Assembly (NCBI GenBank): GCA_031279715.1
Contig: JAITHY010000040.1
Coordinates: 1-38,075 of the forward strand
Direction of reading: 5' to 3'
Origin: Verrucomicrobiales bacterium
GTDB taxonomy: Bacteria; Verrucomicrobiota; Verrucomicrobiia; Methylacidiphilales; JAAUTS01
Length of the DNA: 38,075 nucleotides
Shown here: piece by piece, positions 31,752-38,053 of the stretch
Layout: every line of letters starts with the position of its first letter
Numbering within the stretch: the stretch's first letter is position 1
Notes under the pieces: generated by a model
The model's input: the letters and a program-made list of their open reading frames with translations, nothing else
The model's database searches: none
What the model was told of the DNA's origin: nothing
Position numbers and translations under genes: made by a program

Positions 31752-33215
31752 TCATCTCCCTGTCACACCATCCGCCAACAGCGAACCCGTCGCATTGGCC
31801 AGGCCGGCGGAAGCGTTGAACAGCCCCGTCCGCGCCGCCGCCAGTGTCGCCCGCGCCGCCGCCAAATCATTCTGCGCCGTCAACACATCAATCATATTCT
31901 TCAACCCGCTGCGATAGCTGATGCTGACCGAGTCAAAATTGCTCTGCGACGCCGCCAGCAGCGCCCGCGCCGCGTCCACTTGCTTCGCCGCCGTCTTGAA
32001 CGTCACGTAACCAGTCACCACCTCCGCCACCACGCCAAGCTGCCCACCCAGCAAATCCGCCCGCGCCGCCGCCGCCAGTGCCTTCGCGTTTTTCACTTGA
32101 TACGCCTTGCTGCCGCCGTCAAACAAATCAAAACTGAACGACAACACCGCCGACGCATTATCCTGATGATCCACCCCGTTCGGCGGCGACCGGTCACTCG
32201 CGTAATAACTGCGCTGCAACCCCACGTTCATCGTCAGCGACGGCCAGCGGTTCGCCTCCGCCAAATCCACCGATGCCAACCGCGACCGCCACGCATGATA
32301 CTTCGCCGCCAAATCCGGCCGCTGACGAAACGCCAAATCAATCAACCCGTCCACCTGCTCCTCCAACACCGTCAGCGACGGCTCGCCGGCCGGCGGCGCG
32401 ATGGTCAGCGGCGCATTGCCCGGCACGCCGAGGCTCGTCGCCAGTGCCACCCGCGCCGTGCTCACCTTCCCGCGCGCGCCTTCCAGATTGTACCGAAAAC
32501 GCTCCAAATTTTGTTTCGCCTGCGCCAAATCCGTCGAAGTCGCCAGCCCCGCGTTTACTTTGATTTGCGTTTGCCGGCACACCGCGTCCGCCAGTTCCAG
32601 CGCCACCTCAGCGTTCTCCAAATTGACATTGGCGCCGTCCAAATTGTAATACGCATTCATCACCATCAGCGTCACGCTTTGCAGCGCCTGGTTGAAATTA
32701 AAATTCTGGCTCAGCAAATTAAACCGCGCCTGCTCCTGCGCCGCCCTGCGCGACCCGAAATCAAGCAACAAATATTGCATCCGCGCCGTCGGTCCAACAT
32801 ACAACTGATTCACCGTGTTCCGGCTGGGCGCCGTCGGCTGCGTCGTATGCGCCCCGCCCGCCTCCACCCCCACGCTGACGGTGGGATAATCCAGTGCCTT
32901 CTGCACGCCAAGTTGCGCCGCCAGCGCGTTTGCCTGCTGCCACGCCGCTGACGTTGACGGATTGCGCCGCAACGCCTCGTCCACCAGTTCCGGTAACGAC
33001 CACTGACGTTCAGCGTCGTCAAACGGCGCTGTCAAACTCACCTCCCGCGCCGACGCCGGCAACCCGGCCCCCGGATTGCCAAACGGCACCGTCAGCGAGG
33101 AGGCGGGGTCAACCCCCTCCTCCACCCGCACCGCCGGCACATCCTCAGCGCGCGCGCCCGACACCGTCATCATCAGCGCCGCCAAGAACCCATATTTCCC
33201 GCAAGATAACACCAT
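31752..33215 (-). CDS. TolC-like outer-membrane efflux channel
   Basis: Outer-membrane channel of the same efflux system. The 487-residue protein has a signal peptide (CGKYGFLAALMMTVSGARA) and two long alpha-helical repeats of the OEP family: WSLPELVDEALRRNPSTSAA near 75 in the first half and VDGLIDLAFRQRPDLAAKYH near 280 in the second. QLYVGPTARMQYLLLDFGSRR and SAVLSFSFDLFDGGSKAYQV mark the beta-strand segments. ATG 33215 is preferred over a TTG three codons upstream (33224). First gene of the operon and divergent from the LysR gene, which probably controls it. Seven CGCTGAC words occur. Confidence 0.93.
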   Translation of the reverse strand: MVLSCGKYGFLAALMMTVSGARAEDVPAVRVEEGVDPASSLTVPFGNPGAGLPASAREVSLTAPFDDAERQWSLPELVDEALRRNPSTSAAWQQANALAAQLGVQKALDYPTVSVGVEAGGAHTTQPTAPSRNTVNQLYVGPTARMQYLLLDFGSRRAAQEQARFNLLSQNFNFNQALQSVTLMVMNAYYNLDGANVNLENAEVALELADAVCRQTQIKVNAGLATSTDLAQAKQNLERFRYNLEGARGKVSTARVALATSLGVPGNAPLTIAPPAGEPSLTVLEEQVDGLIDLAFRQRPDLAAKYHAWRSRLASVDLAEANRWPSLTMNVGLQRSYYASDRSPPNGVDHQDNASAVLSFSFDLFDGGSKAYQVKNAKALAAAARADLLGGQLGVVAEVVTGYVTFKTAAKQVDAARALLAASQSNFDSVSISYRSGLKNMIDVLTAQNDLAAARATLAAARTGLFNASAGLANATGSLLADGVTGR

Positions 33216-33396
33216 AAAATGCAATCCATTAAAAATAACCCTGAAATTTCACCGCCACAATTATAAAATAAAAATGCGTAAAAAGCCGAATGGCAGCCAA
33301 CTCCAGCATGGTTCATTTAACCGCGACGCCGTCATTTTGATAAATATTATTTTTCTTGCCATTATTAGGAAAATCATATAGATAAAAACACCCCCT
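33216..33396. promoter_or_regulatory. AT-rich divergent control region between the efflux operon and its LysR gene
   Basis: These 181 bp are much AT-richer than the flanking genes and contain no ORF and no CGCTGAC word. A partly symmetric segment GATAAATATTATTTTTC (33340-33356) is the sort of A/T dyad LysR-type proteins bind (T-N11-A), and TATAGA near 33377 may be the LysR -10. Assignments inside the region are tentative; the divergent arrangement itself is clear. Confidence 0.55.
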
Positions 33397-34308
33397 ATGG
33401 AACTGCGCGAACTCCGCTATTTCATCGCCGTCGCCGAGGAATTGAATTTCTCCGCCGCCGCCAAACGTTTGCATTTGTCACAGCCGCCGCTAACCGCCGC
33501 CATTAAAAAATTGGAGGCGGAGCTGGCGGTGCGCCTGTTCAACCGCACCAGCCGCAAGGTCGAACTCACCGAGGCGGGCGCGCATCTGCTCGCGGCGGGG
33601 CGCCGCCTGCTCAACCACGCCCGCCAGGTCGCTGACGGCACCAGGGTGTACGGGCAGGGCAAGCGGGAAGTGTTGCGGCTGGCGTTTTTCATACTCGTCA
33701 CCCGCGACATTTTGCCCATGGCGCTGTCGCGTTTTCGCAAGAACTTTCCCAACGTTTATTTGGAATTTCAACATCTCCGTCCCGAAGATGCCGAGAAAAT
33801 CCTCACCGACGACCTTGCCGACGCGGTCATCGCCAATCATCTGCCGACCGGCGAGTTGCTGGCCTCCAAATCCTGGCTTCGCACCAGTCTGGTCGCCGCC
33901 CTGCCGCCGCACCATCCGCTGACAGTGAACAAGAAAATCAGCATCGCCGATTTGCGTGACGAGCAGTTTATCCTGAGCCATGACACCGCCCCGCAGTTGA
34001 CACAAAAGGCCCATCAATTCTGCCGCGCCGCTGGCGGTTTCGAGCCGCGTATCAAGCAATATTGCTCGGAAACCCTCGGCGCCCTGGCCTTGGTCGCCGC
34101 CGGTGACGGCGTTTCCATTTTCGATTCCAGCATTGAGTGGACCCGCACCGGCGCGACCTTTATTCCTTTCAAGGAGCCGACTCCCGCCATTCAATGGGGC
34201 GTCGCCTGGCGCAGGGACAAGGAAACCCCCGCGTTGCGCGGTTTGTTGCGGGAGCTTAACCGCGCGTTTGCCGGCGGCGCCATTAAACAGCCCCGGCAGG
34301 GCCGCTGA
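33397..34308 (+). CDS. LysR-type transcriptional regulator
   Basis: A 303-residue DNA-binding regulator. The N-terminal winged helix-turn-helix is textbook (MELRELRYFIAVAEELNFSA, then AAKRLHLSQPPLTAAIKKLE), followed by a linker helix and a two-lobed periplasmic-binding-like effector domain (VLRLAFFILVTRDILPMALS to the end). The HTH is close to the BenM/CatM/AlsR type. It is transcribed away from the tolC-acrA-acrB operon, the usual arrangement when the LysR protein controls its divergent neighbour, here in response to an unknown drug-like ligand. The stop codon TGA (34306-34308) is itself part of a CGCTGACCGTG copy of the dispersed word. Confidence 0.93.
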   Translation: MELRELRYFIAVAEELNFSAAAKRLHLSQPPLTAAIKKLEAELAVRLFNRTSRKVELTEAGAHLLAAGRRLLNHARQVADGTRVYGQGKREVLRLAFFILVTRDILPMALSRFRKNFPNVYLEFQHLRPEDAEKILTDDLADAVIANHLPTGELLASKSWLRTSLVAALPPHHPLTVNKKISIADLRDEQFILSHDTAPQLTQKAHQFCRAAGGFEPRIKQYCSETLGALALVAAGDGVSIFDSSIEWTRTGATFIPFKEPTPAIQWGVAWRRDKETPALRGLLRELNRAFAGGAIKQPRQGR

Positions 34309-34372
34309 CCGTGCGCGGGGTTTATTACGACGGCCCAATGCCCGCGCGCGAGGCAATATGAACACCCAATAA

Positions 34373-34386
34373 CTCATCCGGATGAG
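34373..34386. repeat. 14-bp palindrome between convergent genes
   Basis: CTCATCCGGATGAG is a perfect palindrome lying 10 bp from the decarboxylase stop, in the 87-bp gap between convergent lysR and the decarboxylase gene. Without a loop it is a poor RNA hairpin; it may be a protein site or chance. Confidence 0.4.
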
Positions 34387-34395
34387 GGATGCCGC

Positions 34396-35325
34396 TCACA
34401 CCTGTGTCTTGAAATACGCGATGGTGTGTTTCAACCCTTCTTCCAAAGGCACTTTCGGTTCCCAGCCGTCGAGGTGTTTTTTCGCCAGGGTGATGTCGGG
34501 GCGGCGTTGTTTGGGGTCATCAGCGGGGAGCGCCTTGTGGACGATTTTGCTTTTGCCTCCAACTTGCCCCAACACCAACTCGGCGAGTTGCAGCATGGTG
34601 AATTCACCCGGATTGCCGAGGTTGATGGGGCCGACGGCGCCGCTCTGGTTCATCAAACGGACAAAGCCCTCGATAAGGTCGTCCACATAACAGAACGAGC
34701 GCGTTTGCTGGCCGTCACCATAGACGGTGATATCCTCGCCGCGCAGGGCCTGGACAATGAAGTTGGAGACCACGCGCCCGTCATCGGGATTCATCCGCGG
34801 GCCATAGGTATTGAAGATGCGGACGATGCGGATGTCGGTTTTGTTCTCGCGGTGGTAGTCGAAGAACAGCGTCTCGGCGCACCGTTTGCCTTCGTCGTAA
34901 CACGAGCGGCGTCCGATGGGATTGACGTTGCCCCAGTAAGATTCCGGCTGCGGGTGAACGGCGGGGTCGCCGTACACCTCGCTGGTGCTCGCCTGAAAGA
35001 CTCGCGCCTTGACGCGCTTGGCGAGACCCAGGCAGTTGATGGCGCCCATGACGGAAGTTTTGACGGTCTTGATGGGATTGTACTGGTAGTGCGGCGGCGA
35101 GGCGGGGCAGGCGAGGTTGTAGATTTGGTCAACCTCAAACTTGAACGGGTCGATGACGTCATGGCGCACGAGTTCGAAATTCGGGCGTCCAATCAAGTGG
35201 GCGATGTTTTGTTTGCGTCCGGTGAAAAAGTTGTCGAGGCAAATTAACTCATGCCCCTGGCTGATAAGCCTGTCGCAAAGATGCGAGCCGAGAAAACCCG
35301 CGCCGCCGGTGACCAAAATCCTCAT
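34396..35325 (-). CDS. UDP-glucuronate decarboxylase / UDP-xylose synthase-like NAD-dependent epimerase
   Basis: Short-chain dehydrogenase-fold enzyme of nucleotide-sugar metabolism, expected to turn UDP-glucuronate into UDP-xylose. The 309-residue protein has the NAD-binding TGGAGFLGSH at 6-15, LACPASPPHYQYNPIKT near 71, and ASTSEVYGDP (112-121). The catalytic YDEGKR has Tyr143 and Lys147, and VRIFNTYGPRM is near 163. The ASPPHYQ and YDEGKR variants are typical of UXS rather than of generic epimerases. Its start is 9 bp after the CHASE2 gene stop, so both may be one transcript. No CGCTGAC word occurs in 0.9 kb. A dTDP-glucose dehydratase is less likely given these motifs. Confidence 0.88.
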   Translation of the reverse strand: MRILVTGGAGFLGSHLCDRLISQGHELICLDNFFTGRKQNIAHLIGRPNFELVRHDVIDPFKFEVDQIYNLACPASPPHYQYNPIKTVKTSVMGAINCLGLAKRVKARVFQASTSEVYGDPAVHPQPESYWGNVNPIGRRSCYDEGKRCAETLFFDYHRENKTDIRIVRIFNTYGPRMNPDDGRVVSNFIVQALRGEDITVYGDGQQTRSFCYVDDLIEGFVRLMNQSGAVGPINLGNPGEFTMLQLAELVLGQVGGKSKIVHKALPADDPKQRRPDITLAKKHLDGWEPKVPLEEGLKHTIAYFKTQV

Positions 35326-35334
35326 GGCTGGCGA

Positions 35335-36375
35335 TTATGCAAAGACGCGGCGATTTAGCCAGTTGAAAATGACGGTCAGCGCCCAGGTCAGCGCATTGGC
35401 GGCGAGCAACGCGCTGACCGGGAGCATCAGTTGGTGTTCCGCCAACAACCAGCCGCTGACGATGGGAATGGCGCATAATATCACCAGCACGGACATGACG
35501 CTGACGACGCGTTTTTTCAACAAGGCGAGTTGGCTCGCGATTAGTGCCGTCACCATCAGCGCGGCGAACAGCCATTCGTCCGGCACGGGGCGGGTGAAAT
35601 TGGCGGCGAACAAATCTTTCAACGCCTGGTAAAGCACCCGCGTGAACTCGCCTTCCGCGCCGACCAGCAGGATTTTTCCGCTGACAGCGGCCGGGTCAAC
35701 GAGGGGCGGGAGATTGTGGCGGAGCTGCTCGGCGGAGACAATCAATTGATAAAACCCGACGGCGGGCGCTTCGCCGTCGCCGTGAAGCGGCAGGCACCCG
35801 TCGCGGTCAACAGGGATGCGCGCGGGGTCGCCGCCGCCGAAGTATTGCAAGTAAGTTTGCAGGACGAACGTGGGAACGGTTTTCCCGCCGTCACTGACAA
35901 TGAGCGGAACACGCCGCGCCTCACCATCAGCGTCCGGCCACCATGGCGACGGCGCAACCCTGGCGGCCTGGGCAATCTCAGCGGGCGCCCCCGGCAGCAA
36001 CACCACGCGTTCAAACCGCCGGATTTGCCTGCCGAGTTGCGCGTCGTAAATTTTGTAATCCGCCTCGCCCGCCTCCAACGGAATGGCGATGGCGACCACG
36101 GCGGGCTTAAACTCGGCGATGGCGTTAAGAAACACCGCGTAATCCAAGTTCGACCACGGCCAACTTTGCCGGCCAAAATCCTGAGTCGTGACCAACACAA
36201 CGGGCGGCGCGGCGGGAATTTCCATCGGCAAAAAGCGGGCGGCAAGCCCCGCCGCGCGCGCGTCCCCGCCAGCCGCGAACCCAAGCAAATGCAACACCCA
36301 CCCCGCCCCGCTCACCGTCAGCGCCAGGCCGATGGCGAAGCCCCGCAAAAACGCGCCGCTGACAATCGTGTTCAA
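35335..36375 (-). CDS. CHASE2-domain membrane protein without visible output domain
   Basis: A 346-residue protein. It has one N-terminal helix (FLRGFAIGLALTVSGAGWVL), a periplasmic CHASE2 sensor domain of about 220 residues (PPVVLVTTQDFGRQSWPWSN, FKPAVVAIAIPLE, then the GKILLVGAEGEFTRVLYQAL signature near 237), and three C-terminal helices (LFAALMVTALIASQLALL onwards). CHASE2 proteins usually carry a cyclase, kinase or phosphatase after these helices; here the protein ends in RRVFA. The only available start in frame is a TTG at 36375, with a TAA six codons upstream. Eight CGCTGAC words occur in 1.0 kb, several in the membrane helices. Function unknown beyond sensing. Confidence 0.78.
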   Translation of the reverse strand: MNTIVSGAFLRGFAIGLALTVSGAGWVLHLLGFAAGGDARAAGLAARFLPMEIPAAPPVVLVTTQDFGRQSWPWSNLDYAVFLNAIAEFKPAVVAIAIPLEAGEADYKIYDAQLGRQIRRFERVVLLPGAPAEIAQAARVAPSPWWPDADGEARRVPLIVSDGGKTVPTFVLQTYLQYFGGGDPARIPVDRDGCLPLHGDGEAPAVGFYQLIVSAEQLRHNLPPLVDPAAVSGKILLVGAEGEFTRVLYQALKDLFAANFTRPVPDEWLFAALMVTALIASQLALLKKRVVSVMSVLVILCAIPIVSGWLLAEHQLMLPVSALLAANALTWALTVIFNWLNRRVFA

Positions 36376-36453
36376 AGCGTGACTTTTTTAGCAGATTTCT
36401 CAAATTGCCGCACACTATTTGAAAAACAATAATTTTTCAAAGAACCTGACGCA

Positions 36454-36480
36454 ACGCCGCCCGCTGACAACGGGCGGCGT
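36454..36480. repeat. 10-bp GC hairpin between divergent genes, with the dispersed word in its apex
   Basis: ACGCCGCCCG (36454-36463) pairs exactly with CGGGCGGCGT (36471-36480) around CTGACAA. The left arm plus loop forms CGCTGAC (36462-36468). It has terminator-like strength but lies between divergent starts, where neither neighbouring gene ends, and has no adjacent T-run. Compare the pckG terminator, which has a similar GCCCGCTGA apex. Confidence 0.6.
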
Positions 36481-36580
36481 GATTCCTCCGCGGGGCCAAT
36501 GCTTTTTTTCACCCCGCCACGGCGTTAAAAAAGCTGGCTTGGAACCAAACTTGTTGTAAAGTTGGCAAACATTTTCAGCC

Positions 36581-37456
36581 ATGGGCACACGCGATATTCG
36601 CCGCCGTATCAAGTCGGTCAGGAACACCTCGCTCATCACGAAGGCAATGCAGATGGTGGCGACCTCCAAAATGGCGCAGGCGCAGGCGCAGGCGTTGCAG
36701 GGGCGCGCATTCGCCGCGCAGCTTGGCAAAATACTGCGTGACATAGGGCGGCATGCGCTGGAGGTGGAGCATCCGTTGTGGCGCGGCGCCGCTGACGGCG
36801 CGCCGCCCGCGGTGTTGTTGATTTCGACGGACAAGGGGCTGTGCGGGGGATTGAACGCCAATTTGTTCCGCGTGCTGGCAGCGCTGCCGGCGGAGACGGT
36901 GTTGGTCACCATCGGGCGGCGGGGGCGGCAGTTCGCCGCGCGCACAAAGCGGCGTTTGCTGGCGGATTTTCCCCTGCCGGAGCGGATCGCCTACCCTGCG
37001 GTGAAACACATCGCGGAGTATCTGTCGGAGGCTTTTCTCCGCGGCGAAATTGGCTCGCTGACGGTGTTATATCCGCGCTTTGTCAACACACTGGTGCAAA
37101 AGCCATTGCGGGAGCCGCTGCTGCCGCTGGCGGATTTGAATTGCTCAAACGTCGGCTTGCTGGGCGAAACAGTCCTCTCCGCTGACCATGACACGGGCGC
37201 GGACTTTGTGTACGAACCGTCAGCGTCAGCGGTGCGCGACAAACTGTTCCCCATGTACGTGAATTTCAATCTGTATCACATGCTGTTGGAAGCCCGCGCC
37301 TCGGAGCACAGCGCGCGCATGGTGGCGATGAAGAACGCGACAGACAACGCGCGGCAATTGACCAAGGACTTGACGCTGGAATACAACAAAGTGCGGCAGA
37401 CAGCCATCACGAACGAGATTTTGGAAATCGCGGCGGCGCAAGCGGCGGGGGATTGA
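36581..37456 (+). CDS. atpG: ATP synthase F1 gamma subunit
   Basis: The rotating central stalk of F1. The 291-residue protein has the conserved N-terminal helix (DIRRRIKSVRNTSLITKAMQ), the Rossmann-like middle (AVLLISTDKGLCGGLNANLF near 82), and the C-terminal helix (ASEHSARMVAMKNATDNARQ then LTKDLTLEYNKVRQTAITNE). All parts look intact. Unusually, no atpA, atpD or other atp gene is adjacent: upstream is a divergent CHASE2 gene and downstream 619 bp of non-coding repeats. ATG 36581 gives the usual MGTRDIRRRI start; no clear Shine-Dalgarno precedes it. Five CGCTGAC words occur, two of them overlapping in tandem near 37219-37231. Confidence 0.94.
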   Translation: MGTRDIRRRIKSVRNTSLITKAMQMVATSKMAQAQAQALQGRAFAAQLGKILRDIGRHALEVEHPLWRGAADGAPPAVLLISTDKGLCGGLNANLFRVLAALPAETVLVTIGRRGRQFAARTKRRLLADFPLPERIAYPAVKHIAEYLSEAFLRGEIGSLTVLYPRFVNTLVQKPLREPLLPLADLNCSNVGLLGETVLSADHDTGADFVYEPSASAVRDKLFPMYVNFNLYHMLLEARASEHSARMVAMKNATDNARQLTKDLTLEYNKVRQTAITNEILEIAAAQAAGD

Positions 37457-37582
37457 CGTTGCGGCAAGCTGCCGGTCTGCGACCCTTTTTTTCAAAAACT
37501 CCTTGGCTAACGCGCCGAAAAAACAACCGCGATAAACCGCGCGCCCCGGTATTTCCCAATAAAAATATTTTTCAAAAAACCC

Positions 37583-37608
37583 TTGACGGGGCATGGTTTT
37601 TGTATAGT
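37583..37608 (+). promoter_or_regulatory. Candidate promoter of a small transcription unit
   Basis: TTGACG (37583-37588) and TATAGT (37603-37608) are good -35 and -10 boxes, but the spacer is only 14 bp, which is short. Predicted +1 near 37615. Confidence 0.4.
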
Positions 37609-37633
37609 CTAAGCGGCCTATGGTGCAGAATAC

Positions 37634-37665
37634 AATTCGCCAATTCGCCAATTCGCCAATTCGCC
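37634..37665. repeat. Four tandem copies of the octamer AATTCGCC
   Basis: Exact units at 37634, 37642, 37650 and 37658. Because 8 is not a multiple of 3, the array would shift frame with any change in copy number. The sequence can pair weakly with itself through GCGAATT-type ends. Confidence 0.9.
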
Positions 37666-37677
37666 GTATGAGCCACC

Positions 37678-37712
37678 TCCGCCCAGTCCGCTCGTAAGGG
37701 GCGGAACTTTTT
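37678..37712 (+). terminator. Candidate intrinsic terminator in the repeat region
   Basis: TCCGCCC (37678-37684) pairs with GGGCGGA (37699-37705) across a 14-nt loop and is followed by ACTTTTTCCTTTTT. It could end the small unit or read-through from atpG. Confidence 0.5.
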
Positions 37713-37822
37713 CCTTTTTCCAGCCCATTTCAACGACCCTTTTTACTCTTCCCAAGAGCGTTTTCAGCTTAATTGACACAACGGCAGAGACTTGCGCTGC
37801 CACTCCCAATTTTTCATCAGCC

Positions 37823-38053
37823 ATTGATGAAGTTTCATCAGTCGTTGATGGAGTTCCATCAGTCGTTGATGGAGTTCCATCAGTCGTTGATGAAGTTCCA
37901 TCAGTCGTTGATGAAGTTTCATCAGTCGTTGATGGAGTTTCATCAGTCGTTGATGGAGTTCCATCAGTCGTTGATGAAGTTCCATCAGTCGTTGATGGAG
38001 TTTCATCAGCCGTTGATGGAGTTTCATCAGTCGTTGATGAAGTTCCATCAGTC
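37823..38053. repeat. Minisatellite: eleven tandem copies of a 21-bp unit
   Basis: Unit GTTGATGGAGTTCCATCAGTC, varying almost only at two sites (GGA/GAA and CCA/TCA). Each unit contains two overlapping inverted repeats, TGATGGA-GT-TCCATCA and, across the junction, CATCA-GTCGT-TGATG, so single strands can form a chain of hairpins. Being 21 bp long, it is open in several frames. The minus strand can read STTDGTP-type or MELHQRL-type heptads, and one minus-strand frame (37618-38055) stays open to the window edge. The plus strand reads SSVVDGV repeats without any start codon. Coding status cannot be decided here. The array is not a CRISPR, as there are no spacers. Confidence 0.92.

Larger units (their letters stand above)
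34..37231. repeat. Dispersed high-copy word CGCTGAC, extended consensus CGCTGACNNTSA
   Basis: By hand scan of both strands, about 115 copies of the 7-mer occur between these coordinates (roughly one per 330 bp; base composition predicts about 7). About 39 extend to CGCTGACNNTGA (plus-strand examples at 2853, 7791, 8841, 9298, 13171, 16035, 18448, 20626, 24944, 30555, 33918; minus-strand examples at 10738, 15562, 16131, 19713, 24111, 25808, 36317). About 14 more end in NNTCA, giving a near-palindrome. NN is most often GG, AG, GA, CA or GT. Copies lie in both orientations relative to genes. The word is absent or rare in mcsB, clpC, pfkA and the decarboxylase. Counts are manual and may be off by a few. 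Confidence 0.85.
37615..37715 (+). ncRNA. Possible small RNA or 25-codon mini-ORF
   Basis: Between a promoter-like element and a terminator-like hairpin lies about 100 bp. It contains a 25-codon ORF (37620-37697, MVQNTIRQFANSPIRRMSHL then RPVRS) made mostly of the AATTCGCC octamer repeat. It could be a small RNA, a leader peptide or simply repeat-derived sequence. No homology is recognised. Confidence 0.25.

Noticed and set aside
30618..32951. 777-codon plus-strand ORF rich in Arg and His
   Set aside because: It lies wholly antisense to the adaptor and TolC-like genes, has no recognisable domain, and its composition is that of a reverse-frame shadow of GC-rich coding DNA.
34..37231. The dispersed word as FtsK-orienting polar sequences
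   Set aside because: Such sequences must be strongly skewed to one strand. Here full 12-mers are about 25 on plus and 14 on minus, and the sequence does not resemble GGGNAGGG. A weak skew cannot be excluded from one window.
34..37231. The dispersed word as a by-product of codon bias
   Set aside because: It is used in at least three reading frames and in intergenic DNA, and the NNTSA extension is shared across frames, so a single codon-pair preference cannot explain it. A codon-preserving shuffle would settle this.
37764..38048. Heptad coiled-coil gene (MELHQRL repeats) on the minus strand
   Set aside because: All frames of a 21-bp repeat give heptads. No ribosome-binding site or unique flanking domain supports this frame over the others.
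37823..38053. CRISPR array
   Set aside because: Units are directly adjacent, 21 bp and near-identical, with no unique spacers and no cas genes.
37823..38053. Compensatory covariation in the minisatellite hairpins
   Set aside because: Only about 5 of 11 units keep Watson-Crick pairing at the two varying sites, no better than independent variation.
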